Below are positions 42,542 through 51,439 of a stretch of 64,000 nt of DNA, piece by piece. The position numbers and the translations under genes were made by a program. Under the pieces are notes generated by a model that saw nothing but the letters and a program-made list of their open reading frames with translations, was not told the origin of the DNA and made no database searches. Source of the stretch: Sandaracinaceae bacterium (GTDB lineage: Bacteria; Myxococcota_A; Polyangia; Polyangiales; JADJQN01); assembly GCA_016712745.1 (NCBI GenBank), contig JADJQN010000001.1:1240001-1304000 (forward strand), written 5' to 3'. The first letter of the stretch is position 1. Every line of letters starts with the position of its first letter.

Positions 42542-43590
42542 CAGAGCACCGCGGGACGCAAAAGCATGGCGTCTCCATAGCTGAAAAAGCGATAACGTTC
42601 ACGTACGGCCTCGGCGTATGCAGCGCGCACGTTTTCTTCGCCAGCAAAGGCCATCACCAAGGCGAGCAGCGTTGAGCGAGGCAGATGGAAATTAGTGAAG
42701 AGGGCATCGACCACGCGGAATGCGTACGGTGGGTAGATAAAAATGGACGTGGCGCCTTCGCTTGCGCGTACCTCGCCAAACTCCTTCGCCACGGCTTCGA
42801 GTGTACGCACCACCGTAGTGCCTACCGCCACTACGGGGCGGCCTTCGGCTTTGGCGTTGCGGATGGCTGTCGCGGTTTCTTCCGATACTGAATAGCGCTC
42901 CGCATGCATGACATGCTCCGTTAGGTCATCGCTGCGCAGCGGCATGAAGGTGCCGGGACCAACGTGCAGGGTCACTGTGGCAAAGGCGTGGCCACTGGCC
43001 TTGAGTGAATCAATCAGAGCAGCGGAGAAATGCAGACCGGCCGTGGGCGCAGCGACTGCCCCAGGCTCACGCGCGAAGAGTGTCTGGTATCGCTGCTTGT
43101 CGGCCTCAGAAGGTGCCCGTCGGATATACGGGGGTAGAGGAATTTCGCCGACGTCCTCCACAATGCTCAGCACATCCTTCTCGCCGATGATGCGAAGCTC
43201 GACGTGGCCATCCTCGTGCTTCTTCGTAACGGTAACGTCGAGTGCGCCGTTACCCACGCGCACGCGCATGCCTTCACGAAAACCTTTGCCGGTTCGTCCC
43301 AGCGCGAGCCATAGCTCGTCGCTGCCTGCAGGCGATAAACGTTCGATAAGTAAGAACTCGGCTTTGCCGCCACTCGGCTTCTCGCCAAAGAGACGCGCCG
43401 GAATGACCCGAGTGTCATTCACAACGAAAAGCGCGGGCGGCAAAAGGCGGCCAAGCTCGCGCACGCCTGAATGAAGCAGTCCTTTTCCAAAACGGTCCAT
43501 CACCAAGAGGCGCGCGCCATCCCGGTCGGGGAGCGGCGCGTCCGCGATCAGACCCTCGGGTAGCTCGTAGTCGAGTGCGTCGGCTCTCAT
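42541..43590 (-). CDS. queA: S-adenosylmethionine:tRNA ribosyltransferase-isomerase
   Basis: A 349-residue enzyme that adds the cyclopentane-diol part of queuosine using SAM. The ATG at 43590 gives the family start (MRADALDYELPEGLIADAPL). Motifs: LFVVNDTRVIPARLFGEK, GEIPLPPYIRR, YQTLFAREPGAVAAPTAGLH, VTLHVGPGTFMPLRSDDL, MHAERYSV, and the terminal TNFHLPRSTLLALVMAFAG. It starts 20 nt after the PQQ-like gene ends and overlaps tgt by 1 nt. Two-gene queuosine module embedded in the large minus-strand run. Confidence 0.96.
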   Translation of the reverse strand: MRADALDYELPEGLIADAPLPDRDGARLLVMDRFGKGLLHSGVRELGRLLPPALFVVNDTRVIPARLFGEKPSGGKAEFLLIERLSPAGSDELWLALGRTGKGFREGMRVRVGNGALDVTVTKKHEDGHVELRIIGEKDVLSIVEDVGEIPLPPYIRRAPSEADKQRYQTLFAREPGAVAAPTAGLHFSAALIDSLKASGHAFATVTLHVGPGTFMPLRSDDLTEHVMHAERYSVSEETATAIRNAKAEGRPVVAVGTTVVRTLEAVAKEFGEVRASEGATSIFIYPPYAFRVVDALFTNFHLPRSTLLALVMAFAGEENVRAAYAEAVRERYRFFSYGDAMLLRPAVL

Positions 43591-43610
43591 GGCCAGCCTC
43601 AGTACCACAC

Positions 43611-44813
43611 TCAGTGAAAGCCGATCACCATCGGGGTCTCTACTCGCGCGGCGGTCGCGTAAGCCAGCAGAGCAACGACGCCATCGTCGGTGAGCGTGGG
43701 CGGCGCATCGAGCGGCCTTTCCGGGAAGTCGACGGCCCATTCCTCGGCCCCTTCCGCGGAGAGTCCCACCAATCGTCCCGACTGCGTAGCCGTTTGCAGC
43801 AGCACCAAGGTCGTCGCCGATGCATCGAGAGCGGCGCTTACCACGCGCCTGCCAGCGTCCGCGTAAGTCCACAGAACGTTGCCGCGACTGTCGGTCGCCA
43901 CGACTTCGTGCACGCCAAGCAAGCGAAGACTTCCGTCTGCTGCGATGAGCGGAGCTTCGGCAACATGGAGCGTCGCGCGCGCTGCGCCATTCAGGCGCTG
44001 CGCAGGCTCCACAAAGACAACCGACCCATCGTCCGCCGGGCCCCACATCACACCGTTGCGACTCACCGACACTGAGCCACGGAAAAAAGACGATGAGCTG
44101 AATGTTGAAACAAGCACGCCGCTCAATGCCAAGACCAATCCCGAATTGGCGGAGAGCACTGCAAATGAGTCCTGATCAAGCTCGACCGGAAGCAATCGAT
44201 TGAGCGACGGGACGTTGGCGCGGAACGTATCGCTAAGGTCGCTCGTCGAGAGACCGATCACCATGTGGTCGCTCGTGCTCCACACCGCCGTACCATCAGC
44301 CAGCATCAACGTAGGCGAGTACGGGCCTGCGGCTTCCCTCCGGCGCGCGCGAACCCGCCCGTGCAAATCGACCACGACGACGTCGTCTGTTTGCGTAGAA
44401 AGCGCTATCTCGTCGCTGGGTGTCACCGCGGGCGTCTCGCGCAAGGCGCCAACGTCAGCACGCCCCTGTTCACGTCCGGCCGAATCGACGAACACAAGCC
44501 CGCGCGAGTCGTTCGCGACTAGCAGTCCGTGCTCAAGCGACAGCAAATGGGATGGACCGCGGCCGCCTCCACGCACCAGGGGTAGTCGCCAAATCGCTTG
44601 CGTAATTGCCCCGGCGGAAGCTTTGATTTGGCCTGTTCGCCGCGAATCGCAGCGCATCGTCGGACACGGGTGCTCGCCGCGGACGCCGCGCGCAATCTCA
44701 GTATAGACGCCGATGCGCACCGGCCGCGCGCGCGCCGAAGTGGAAGTCAGTGTCGCAGCGACGACGAGGCCCACGACCACGACCAACCCCACCGCCCCGC
44801 CAACCCACTTCAT
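43611..44813 (-). CDS. Membrane-anchored PQQ-like beta-propeller protein
   Basis: A 400-residue protein with an N-terminal signal anchor (WVGGAVGLVVVVGLVVAATL) and a body of WD40/PQQ-type blades: HGLLVANDSRGLVFVDSAGR, DEIALSTQTDDVVVVDLHGR, NSGLVLALSGVLV, DSRGNVLWTYADAG and TLVLLQTATQSGRLVGLSAE. It lacks PQQ-binding residues I could identify, so it is more likely a binding propeller, as in BamB-type proteins, than a dehydrogenase. Its ATG overlaps the kinase stop (ATGA), so the two are translated together; it may be the sensor or extracytoplasmic partner of the kinase. Confidence 0.8.
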   Translation of the reverse strand: MKWVGGAVGLVVVVGLVVAATLTSTSARARPVRIGVYTEIARGVRGEHPCPTMRCDSRRTGQIKASAGAITQAIWRLPLVRGGGRGPSHLLSLEHGLLVANDSRGLVFVDSAGREQGRADVGALRETPAVTPSDEIALSTQTDDVVVVDLHGRVRARRREAAGPYSPTLMLADGTAVWSTSDHMVIGLSTSDLSDTFRANVPSLNRLLPVELDQDSFAVLSANSGLVLALSGVLVSTFSSSSFFRGSVSVSRNGVMWGPADDGSVVFVEPAQRLNGAARATLHVAEAPLIAADGSLRLLGVHEVVATDSRGNVLWTYADAGRRVVSAALDASATTLVLLQTATQSGRLVGLSAEGAEEWAVDFPERPLDAPPTLTDDGVVALLAYATAARVETPMVIGFH

Positions 44814-46837
44814 CAGTGCGGCGCTCCGCGGATCGTAAAGTCATACCGGTGCTCGGCTTCAGCACGCACGCCACCTCGTGCTTCCGAGACTGACAAAACA
44901 AAGCAGGTGAGGTTGGCGTCCGCAGTCGCAAGCACCGCGCTTTCTTCGCCAGCCCCAGGACCGTTTCCGTCCACCGTCGTTACTGCTTCGTCTCCTCGAC
45001 GAGCGACGCTCAGCACGAAATCGACATTGGGCACGGGTGCCACGACCGCTTGCACATTGCTGCCGTTCTGATCGAGGCAAAACACGTCTTGATCATGTCC
45101 CCAGCCGATGTAGCCGTGCACGTGCGCGTTGAGAGCCAAAGGATTGCCAAGCTCGAGACTGTCATTGCTTTCCCTTTCTTCGCCCTCCCCTTGCGTCACG
45201 TAGTCCCAGCTGATGCGGTACGTGTCGGAGACGTTCTCCGTTGGTAGTTGTCCCTGATGCCAAAACTCTCGCACCCGCAAATAGTACGTGAGTCCCTCCA
45301 TGAAGAAATTCGGCACAGCTTCTGCGGCACCCACCCCGCCGCTGTCCACGGAAAGCACTGGCGTCTCGAAGCCCGCGCGCACCACGTCCACGACCAGATC
45401 CATGTTTGGCAGGCCGGTGAGCGTAAACTTGAAATTACGCCGTTCTCCGCCGGGATTTCGCAAGACGAAGACATCGGCGTCGCTAAAGGTTGGCGATTGC
45501 CGCGCGCCGATATGCCCGGTGAGCGAGATGCCGCGCACAAGCTCGGTGGCTTGTGCTGGCTCGTTGTTCGGTTCGATCTCAACCGTCGGCGGCGGCTCTT
45601 TGGACGTGCGCCAGTAGTAGATACCACTCGCGCTCGCTGCCACAAAAAGCACAGCCAAAAATACGTAGCCAATATAACTCAACCGGCGAATACGTTTCTC
45701 GTAACTATCGATTTCGCCGCGCGTCGCGACTTCGAGAATTTCACGTTTGCCCGAAAGGGATACGACTTCGGCCTTGGCGGGCGACTTACTGCTCGGCGCA
45801 CGCGTGGTGCGCGGCCCTGACAGCGTCATGCCGGTGTCTTCACCCACGGAAGCAAGATATGCGACAAGGTCGTCGCGCATCTCTTCCGCGCTCTGATAGC
45901 GGGCCTTTGGATCCTTCGCCATCGCTTTGCCGATGATGTCGTCGCACTGCGGCGGAAGCTCCGGATTCTTCTTGGACGGCAAGACGAGCTCTTCGGACAG
46001 GTGCTTCGTGAGAACGCCCATCGCGGAGGTCGAAGTGAACGGCGGCACGCCCGTGCACGCCTTGTAGAGCATCGCGCCGATGGAATAGATGTCGGTGCGC
46101 CCGTCGACCCGGTCGCCGCGGATATGCTCGGGTGCCATGTAGTACGGCGTGCCCACGATCGACCCCGCGCGGGTAATACCGCCATCTTGGTCGCGCAACT
46201 TTGCAAGGCCGAAGTCGAGCACCTTCACGAAATCGGGCTGGCTGCGAGTCTCCGCAACCATCACGTTTTCAGGCTTCAAATCCCGGTGAATCACGCCGTA
46301 CGAGTGCGCTTCGGAGAGCGACGCACATACCTGCGCACCAATTCGCGCGGCGCGCGCAAAGGCGAGCGGACCTTCGTGTTGGATGATCCACGCGAAGTCG
46401 CGACCACTCACGTACTCCATGACGAGGTACATGAGATTGTCGGCGCGACCGAAATCAAAAATCTGAACGGTGTTGGGATGGCTCAGCTTTGACGCCATCT
46501 CTGCTTCACGCTTGAAGCGTTTGACGGTGTCCTTATCGCGCGCAAGCTCACCTGCGAGCAACTTGATCGCGAGCAACTTGCCGATGCGTACGTGCTCGGC
46601 CTTGTACACGACGCCCATGCCGCCGCGGCCGATCAAGGAGAGAATTTTATAGCGTTCAGCGATGACGTTGCCGATCAGCGGATCGGCTTGAACGTTGGTA
46701 CGGACCTCGACGACGACTTTCTGATCGTCCTTCGGAGCCTCGGTTCCGCAGTTTGGGCAATAGCGCACGTCGAACGCGTTGATGCGTCCGCACTTCAGGC
46801 AGCTCTGCAGTTCGAGCGTGGGTGCGCTATCGGTCAC
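44813..46837 (-). CDS. Zinc-ribbon Ser/Thr protein kinase with membrane anchor and PPC-like exterior
   Basis: A 674-residue Hanks-type kinase. An N-terminal zinc ribbon (CxxC at 13/16 and 27/30) precedes the kinase domain, with glycine loop GRGGMG (from residue 70), ATP lysine K92, HRDLKPEN (catalytic Asp186), DFG at 208-210 and GTPYYMAPEH. One transmembrane helix (about 389-409) leads to an exterior half with two PPC-like units, the first opening EPNNEPAQATELVRGISLTG and the second ERESNDSLELGNPLALNAHV. This is a one-pass receptor kinase layout. It lies 9 nt after the RTxLGM zinc-ribbon gene and overlaps the propeller gene. Confidence 0.93.
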   Translation of the reverse strand: MTDSAPTLELQSCLKCGRINAFDVRYCPNCGTEAPKDDQKVVVEVRTNVQADPLIGNVIAERYKILSLIGRGGMGVVYKAEHVRIGKLLAIKLLAGELARDKDTVKRFKREAEMASKLSHPNTVQIFDFGRADNLMYLVMEYVSGRDFAWIIQHEGPLAFARAARIGAQVCASLSEAHSYGVIHRDLKPENVMVAETRSQPDFVKVLDFGLAKLRDQDGGITRAGSIVGTPYYMAPEHIRGDRVDGRTDIYSIGAMLYKACTGVPPFTSTSAMGVLTKHLSEELVLPSKKNPELPPQCDDIIGKAMAKDPKARYQSAEEMRDDLVAYLASVGEDTGMTLSGPRTTRAPSSKSPAKAEVVSLSGKREILEVATRGEIDSYEKRIRRLSYIGYVFLAVLFVAASASGIYYWRTSKEPPPTVEIEPNNEPAQATELVRGISLTGHIGARQSPTFSDADVFVLRNPGGERRNFKFTLTGLPNMDLVVDVVRAGFETPVLSVDSGGVGAAEAVPNFFMEGLTYYLRVREFWHQGQLPTENVSDTYRISWDYVTQGEGEERESNDSLELGNPLALNAHVHGYIGWGHDQDVFCLDQNGSNVQAVVAPVPNVDFVLSVARRGDEAVTTVDGNGPGAGEESAVLATADANLTCFVLSVSEARGGVRAEAEHRYDFTIRGAPH

Positions 46838-46846
46838 AGAGCCTAG

Positions 46847-48634
46847 CTACCGTGCCCGCAGTGGAAGGATGAACGCAGCATCGACGCGCGGCGCGGTGTT
46901 CGCTCGCCCTGACTGCGAACGATATTGCTGCTCGCCACCCACGGTGCCGATCACGCGGATGTTGGTGTTGGTCTGCGCGGTGGTCGCAGCTGGGAAGGTG
47001 ACCCACACTTGGCAGCGTTCGCCGGGCGGGCAGTCATTGACCAACATCTGCACGACGCTTTGGCCGCCACCCTGGGTGACATTGAAAACCAGGCCTTCTA
47101 GGGCAATTTTCTGCCCTACGAAGGAGTTGGGCGCTGCGGCGATGCGCGCGTACGTCAACGTGCGATCAACCCCGAATCGCGCAGCCGCGTCGTTGAGGTC
47201 AGCGACGCGCGTCACCTGAATGTTGAAGGTCTGCGGCGCCTTGCCGTGTGCGCGCGCGACGACGGCAATCGCGCGCTCGCCCATGTCAGACAGCGTGATG
47301 CGTTGTGTGAAGCGACCCGCAGTAACTGGAACTGTCACGCCATCGACGGTGACAACGGCATCTTGTTCGACAAGACCCGTCACCTCGATGTTGGCACTGT
47401 CCGTTGTGAGAATGCGACCCGGTCGTTCGATCTGCAGCGTTGTAACAGCTAAGCGACTCGCGAGCGTTCCTTCGACCGGGGGCGTGCCGCCGTTGTTGGC
47501 AATTGTGTAACGGCTGTTGACTTCGATGACGCCGGCCGCGGCGAGCGCTGTGTTGAGTGGTAGCCGCCGCACGCCATGCCCCTGCGCATCAAGCGCCAAC
47601 GGCGTGCCGTCGAGCGTAACCTGAGCCCCCGGATGCGCATCGATCACGATATCGATCGACGGCACAGCATTGTCGACCGCCGAGATGTCGGCGCGCACTC
47701 GATAGTCGACTGCGAGGTGGACGGTTTCGTTCGACACAGAGCCGTCGGGCGCAACGAGCGCGAACTGCAACGTGTTGTCGCCGACGTGTAGCGCCTGAGA
47801 CTCAATCGGAAAAGTAGCTCGACCCGATGCGAGCAGCATTTCCTGCCCAGAAAAACGAAGTTTCGTGCGTGAAGGGGCGCCGGGCACATCCACCTGCAGC
47901 GCGTCCCCCGTGGCGATGCGCACGATGCTCGCTTGAATGGGCGCATGCGTGCTCTTCATCTTCTTGAGCACCAACACGGAGCCTGCCACGAGGAGCAAAA
48001 CGACAAGGCCCAGACCTATCCAAAGAAGCAGGCCGCCTTTCTTCGTCGGCGTCGGTGGCTCCGGCTGGGGTGCCTCGAGCTCGTCGTAACCACCTTCGTT
48101 GCGTGCGCGCGTAGGTTGAGTGGGAATGGCAGCCGAAGGACCTCCGTAGTTGCCGTCTTGCGGAGGAGCGATAGCGACGCCCAACATGGTTCGATTCGTT
48201 TGCGCTTCGAGGTGCGCCTTCGCGGCTGCGGCCGCGTTCGATGTCGGCGCCGGCTCCGGTGTGCTAGGCGCCCCGGGCAATTCATTGAGCGGCATGCCCA
48301 GCATTGTCCGATTCGCGCTCGCTAACGCCGCCGGCGCAGACGAGGTATTCGGAGCGGCTGCGGCTACGGCCACCGGCGGAGCACTTGGCATTGGCGTGGC
48401 AGGCATCCCAAGCACAGTGCGATTGTTGTCAGATGTCGGCGCTGCAGCAGGATTGAGGCCGTACGTTGCGGGCATCCCGAGAACGGTCCGCTGCGGAGCA
48501 GGCGCCGAAGGACTGGGGGATTGAGGATTGCTTTCGGCCGGCGCGCTGAAAGCATAGCCGCACGAACCGCAGAACTTGATGCCTGCCTCAACTTGCTTAC
48601 CGCACTGCGGACAGGGGCGTTTTTCTTCGCTCAT
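46847..48634 (-). CDS. Zinc-ribbon membrane protein with four RTxLGM repeats (possible kinase substrate)
   Basis: A 595-residue protein. The first 30 residues are a double-CxxC zinc ribbon (CPQC, CGSC) like that of the neighbouring kinase. Four copies of an R-T-[VM]-L-G-[MV] motif follow, in a Pro/Ala/Ser-rich disordered stretch (Thr at 50, 73, 110 and 149; QRTVLGMPA, NRTVLGMPA, NRTMLGMPL, NRTMLGVAI). One transmembrane helix (LLLWIGLGLVVLLLVAGSVL) comes near residue 205, then an exterior ~370 residues of beta-rich, bacterial-Ig-like repeats. The repeats look like phosphorylation sites or peptide ligands. The kinase gene starts 9 nt after it ends. Confidence 0.82.
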   Translation of the reverse strand: MSEEKRPCPQCGKQVEAGIKFCGSCGYAFSAPAESNPQSPSPSAPAPQRTVLGMPATYGLNPAAAPTSDNNRTVLGMPATPMPSAPPVAVAAAAPNTSSAPAALASANRTMLGMPLNELPGAPSTPEPAPTSNAAAAAKAHLEAQTNRTMLGVAIAPPQDGNYGGPSAAIPTQPTRARNEGGYDELEAPQPEPPTPTKKGGLLLWIGLGLVVLLLVAGSVLVLKKMKSTHAPIQASIVRIATGDALQVDVPGAPSRTKLRFSGQEMLLASGRATFPIESQALHVGDNTLQFALVAPDGSVSNETVHLAVDYRVRADISAVDNAVPSIDIVIDAHPGAQVTLDGTPLALDAQGHGVRRLPLNTALAAAGVIEVNSRYTIANNGGTPPVEGTLASRLAVTTLQIERPGRILTTDSANIEVTGLVEQDAVVTVDGVTVPVTAGRFTQRITLSDMGERAIAVVARAHGKAPQTFNIQVTRVADLNDAAARFGVDRTLTYARIAAAPNSFVGQKIALEGLVFNVTQGGGQSVVQMLVNDCPPGERCQVWVTFPAATTAQTNTNIRVIGTVGGEQQYRSQSGRANTAPRVDAAFILPLRAR

Positions 48635-48720
48635 GGGAGCGGCAGCTTAGCAAAACTTGCGAAGAATTCCGAGTACATCCGCGGCGCGCCAAAGGGGCTC
48701 GCAAGCGCCAGTTTCTGCGC

Positions 48721-49491
48721 CTAACGGCGAACGCCGAGCACATCGCTCATGTCGTAGAGGCCGGGGGCTTTGCCAACGACCCAATGCGCCGCACGTACGG
48801 CTCCCCGCGCGAAGAGGTCTCGCGAATGGGCCTTGTGCGTGAGCTCGATGCGTTCTTCGCTGCCCGCGAGGATGACGGTGTGATCGCCGATCACATCACC
48901 TGCACGCACTGCATGAATTCCAATCTCCGTCGCAGTGCGCGCGCCAACCGAACCGTGACGACCGTGACGCGCCGCGTTCTCGAGCTCTAAGCTCTTGGCG
49001 TCCGCAACCGCTTCGGCAAGACGTAACGCGGTGCCACTTGGCGCGTCGACTTTGCGACGGTGGTGCGTCTCGATGATCTCGGCGTCGTAGTCCGGTCCAA
49101 GAAGCTCTGCCGCACGGCGGACCAAATGCATGAGGACCGCAACGCCCGGGCTCATGTTTGCGGCGACGACAATCGGCGTTGTCGCAGCAAGCGACTTCGC
49201 TACGGCATGGACGCTCGCATCGAGCCCAGTCGTGCCGACGACCACCGGCTTCTTTTGCGCGATGCACAGCTCGAGAAGCGCTTGCGTGGCGACCGGTGCG
49301 CTGAAATCGATCACCACATCCGCGAGCTTCATCGCCCCTTCGAGGTTCGTTGTAACAGCAAAGCCGTTTACTTCACCCGCCGTGCGATCGATCGCGAAAG
49401 CGAGCGTCGCTGCCGCGTCTGTTTTGAGCGCAGACATGCACGCGATGCCCATGCGACCGTTCGCACCGTGCACGAGAACTCGGAGGCTCAT
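48721..49491 (-). CDS. dapB: 4-hydroxy-tetrahydrodipicolinate reductase
   Basis: A 256-residue enzyme of lysine/diaminopimelate synthesis. The N-terminal Rossmann loop VLVHGANGRMG, the central VVVGTTGLDAS and the signature ETHHRRKVDAPSGTALRLAE are intact; the final segment AGDVIGDHTVILAGSEERIE is also standard. It starts inside the end of dapA (ATGA overlap), an expected pair, so the two products are made together. Confidence 0.96.
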   Translation of the reverse strand: MSLRVLVHGANGRMGIACMSALKTDAAATLAFAIDRTAGEVNGFAVTTNLEGAMKLADVVIDFSAPVATQALLELCIAQKKPVVVGTTGLDASVHAVAKSLAATTPIVVAANMSPGVAVLMHLVRRAAELLGPDYDAEIIETHHRRKVDAPSGTALRLAEAVADAKSLELENAARHGRHGSVGARTATEIGIHAVRAGDVIGDHTVILAGSEERIELTHKAHSRDLFARGAVRAAHWVVGKAPGLYDMSDVLGVRR

Positions 49492-50369
49492 GCCACGAAG
49501 CCCGAGCGAGCAAGAACGTCACGAACGCTCTCTTCCGTAGCGGGCGTCGGCCACACCATCGGAAGACGTACCTCTTTCGCGATATGCCCTTGCGCGGCAA
49601 TTGCAGCCTTAATCGGTCCCGGATTGGATTCGATGAACATGGCGTCGTGAACCGGCACGAGCTTCAGATGCAGCTCGCGCGCCTTTTGCGTTTCACCACG
49701 GCGATAGAGGGTGCACACGTCCGTCACCTGCTTCGGCAACAAGTTGGACGTCACGCTGATCACGCCATTGCCCCCGACCGCGAGGATGGCGAGGGTGAGT
49801 GAATCGTCCCCGGACAGAACGCTGAAGCGATTGCCAAACTTGCATATGATCGCTTGGCTGCGAAGTACGTTGCCGGTTGCCTCTTTGATGGCGACCAACT
49901 CTTTGACGTCGGAGAGCTTCTCAAGCGTTTCGAGCGAGAGGTCCGTGCCGGTGCGTCCCGGAATATTGTAGAGGATCGCGGGAATAGAGACCGCGCTAAG
50001 TACGGCTTTGTAATGCGCAACCAGGCCCGCTTGGGTCGGGCGGTTGTAGTACGGAACGACAAGCAGCACGCCGTCGCACTTGTTCGCGCGCGCCATCTGG
50101 CAGAGCTCGATCGTGTGCGCGGTCGAAACACTTCCCGCGCCGGCCACAACCGGGACACGTCCCTTTGTTTGCGTGACGACCGTCTTTACGACGTGCGCGT
50201 GCTCTTCTTCGGTGAGCGTCACGCTTTCGCCCGTGGTACCGCACGGAACAAGTCCGTTGATCCCGCCGGCGATTTGGCGCTCGACAAGCTCGCAAAGAGC
50301 CTTGTCGTCGACCTTCCCGTCGCGAAACGGAGTGATGAGAGCGGTGAGCGCGCCTTCGAACGTCGTCAT
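49488..50369 (-). CDS. dapA: 4-hydroxy-tetrahydrodipicolinate synthase
   Basis: A 293-residue aldolase of the DHDPS family condensing pyruvate with aspartate semialdehyde. The ATG at 50369 has AAGGA 7 nt upstream and yields the normal start (MTTFEGALTALITPFRDGKV). Key residues are visible: GTTGES (45-49 region), YNIPGRTG with Tyr134, and the Schiff-base Lys162 in LVAIKEATGN. It is first in the dapA-dapB pair; the upstream PPIase gene ends 83 nt away on the same strand. Confidence 0.96.
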   Translation of the reverse strand: MTTFEGALTALITPFRDGKVDDKALCELVERQIAGGINGLVPCGTTGESVTLTEEEHAHVVKTVVTQTKGRVPVVAGAGSVSTAHTIELCQMARANKCDGVLLVVPYYNRPTQAGLVAHYKAVLSAVSIPAILYNIPGRTGTDLSLETLEKLSDVKELVAIKEATGNVLRSQAIICKFGNRFSVLSGDDSLTLAILAVGGNGVISVTSNLLPKQVTDVCTLYRRGETQKARELHLKLVPVHDAMFIESNPGPIKAAIAAQGHIAKEVRLPMVWPTPATEESVRDVLARSGFVA

Positions 50370-50452
50370 CGAGAATCCTTTCGATAGCCCATGAACACGC
50401 GCGAGAATGTCACGCATTCCACGTGCTTTCCAAATTGCGCAAACGACGTCAT

Positions 50453-51379
50453 TTAGCGCGAGTTTGCGGGAACCGGCGTTACGCGAACGTAGGGCGCGGC
50501 GGGCACCACCCGGACGCCGCGCTCGCGCATCAGACGATCGAGAAGTGCGTTCTCGGTCGCAATGCGTCGTTCAGCTTCGATGCGGCTGCGAATTGTGCGG
50601 CGCAAAGATTCGAGCTGCATTGGTTCCGGCGCGCGCACTTCAGCCACGCGCACGATGTAAAAAACGTTCTCCGCGCCCTGCACAGGCCGTTCGGACATAC
50701 GACCCACATCGTGCAGGCGAAACGCTTCGGCGATGAGCGCTACGTCTTGCGGCCCGCCCGCCCACAACCATCCTACGTCTCCACCTTGATTGGACGACCT
50801 ACCCTGCGATGAACGACGCGCCACCGCACGAAAGCGTCGCTCGTTGGCGCGGCGCAGCTGCCCTATCAAGCGCCGAGCTACGGCCTCTTCACGGACGAGA
50901 ATCACCAAGGCGCGGATCTTCTCCGGCTCGGTAAACATGTCCGCAAGATGCGCGCGGTAGTACGCCTCGACTTGAGCGTCAGTGATCGGCGGCGACGGCG
51001 CTTGCGCGACGGCGCGAACCAACATGCCTTCCATCAGCACGCGATCGATATCGCGGCGCATGCCAGGTTCGTGGTCAAGACCAGTACGTCGTGCCTCGTC
51101 GGCTAAAAGTCGCTCGCGCAGGAGCGACCGCGCGGCCCCTTCGACTGCCGCCGGGTCAACGAAACGTCCCCGCATCGGCGCCGGGCGCGCGTTGATCGCG
51201 AGCGCAACATCTTCTGCTGTGACGATTGCACCGGCACGCGTGCCCGCGATTGCGCGAGCTGGCTCGGTGGCCCTCGCGGTCGCGTCCGCGGGAGCGGCAG
51301 GCATTGGTGCTGGCGCGTCTTGCGCCGCCGCGCGCGCGGACAAAAGGGCTAGCGCCACGATTCCGAAGAGAAAACGCAC
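50453..51379 (-). CDS. Periplasmic parvulin-type peptidyl-prolyl isomerase (SurA/PpiC-like)
   Basis: A 308-residue protein. The GTG at 51379 gives a signal peptide (MRFLFGIVALALLSARAAAQ); a longer frame upstream runs antisense through the phosphatase gene and is discounted. After an Ala/Pro linker comes a SurA-like helical N-domain (LLRERLLADEARRTGLDHEP) and one parvulin domain (residues ~170-275): PEKIRALVILVREEAVARRL, RFRAVARRSSQ, GGDVGWLWAGG, and GAENVFYIVRVAEVRAPEPM. Probably helps fold outer-membrane proteins. The N-terminal region has a low-complexity AlaPro-rich run. Confidence 0.87.
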   Translation of the reverse strand: MRFLFGIVALALLSARAAAQDAPAPMPAAPADATARATEPARAIAGTRAGAIVTAEDVALAINARPAPMRGRFVDPAAVEGAARSLLRERLLADEARRTGLDHEPGMRRDIDRVLMEGMLVRAVAQAPSPPITDAQVEAYYRAHLADMFTEPEKIRALVILVREEAVARRLIGQLRRANERRFRAVARRSSQGRSSNQGGDVGWLWAGGPQDVALIAEAFRLHDVGRMSERPVQGAENVFYIVRVAEVRAPEPMQLESLRRTIRSRIEAERRIATENALLDRLMRERGVRVVPAAPYVRVTPVPANSR

Positions 51380-51439
51380 GGCCGTGACGCTACCACGAAG
51401 TCCTGGGCACCGCGCGATTCCGCGGATACCATCGGCCGC

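Noticed and set aside
42541..44046. Longer queA frame starting within the PQQ-like gene
   Set aside because: The extra N-terminal ~150 residues are Arg-rich shadow sequence, and the family start is the ATG at 43590.
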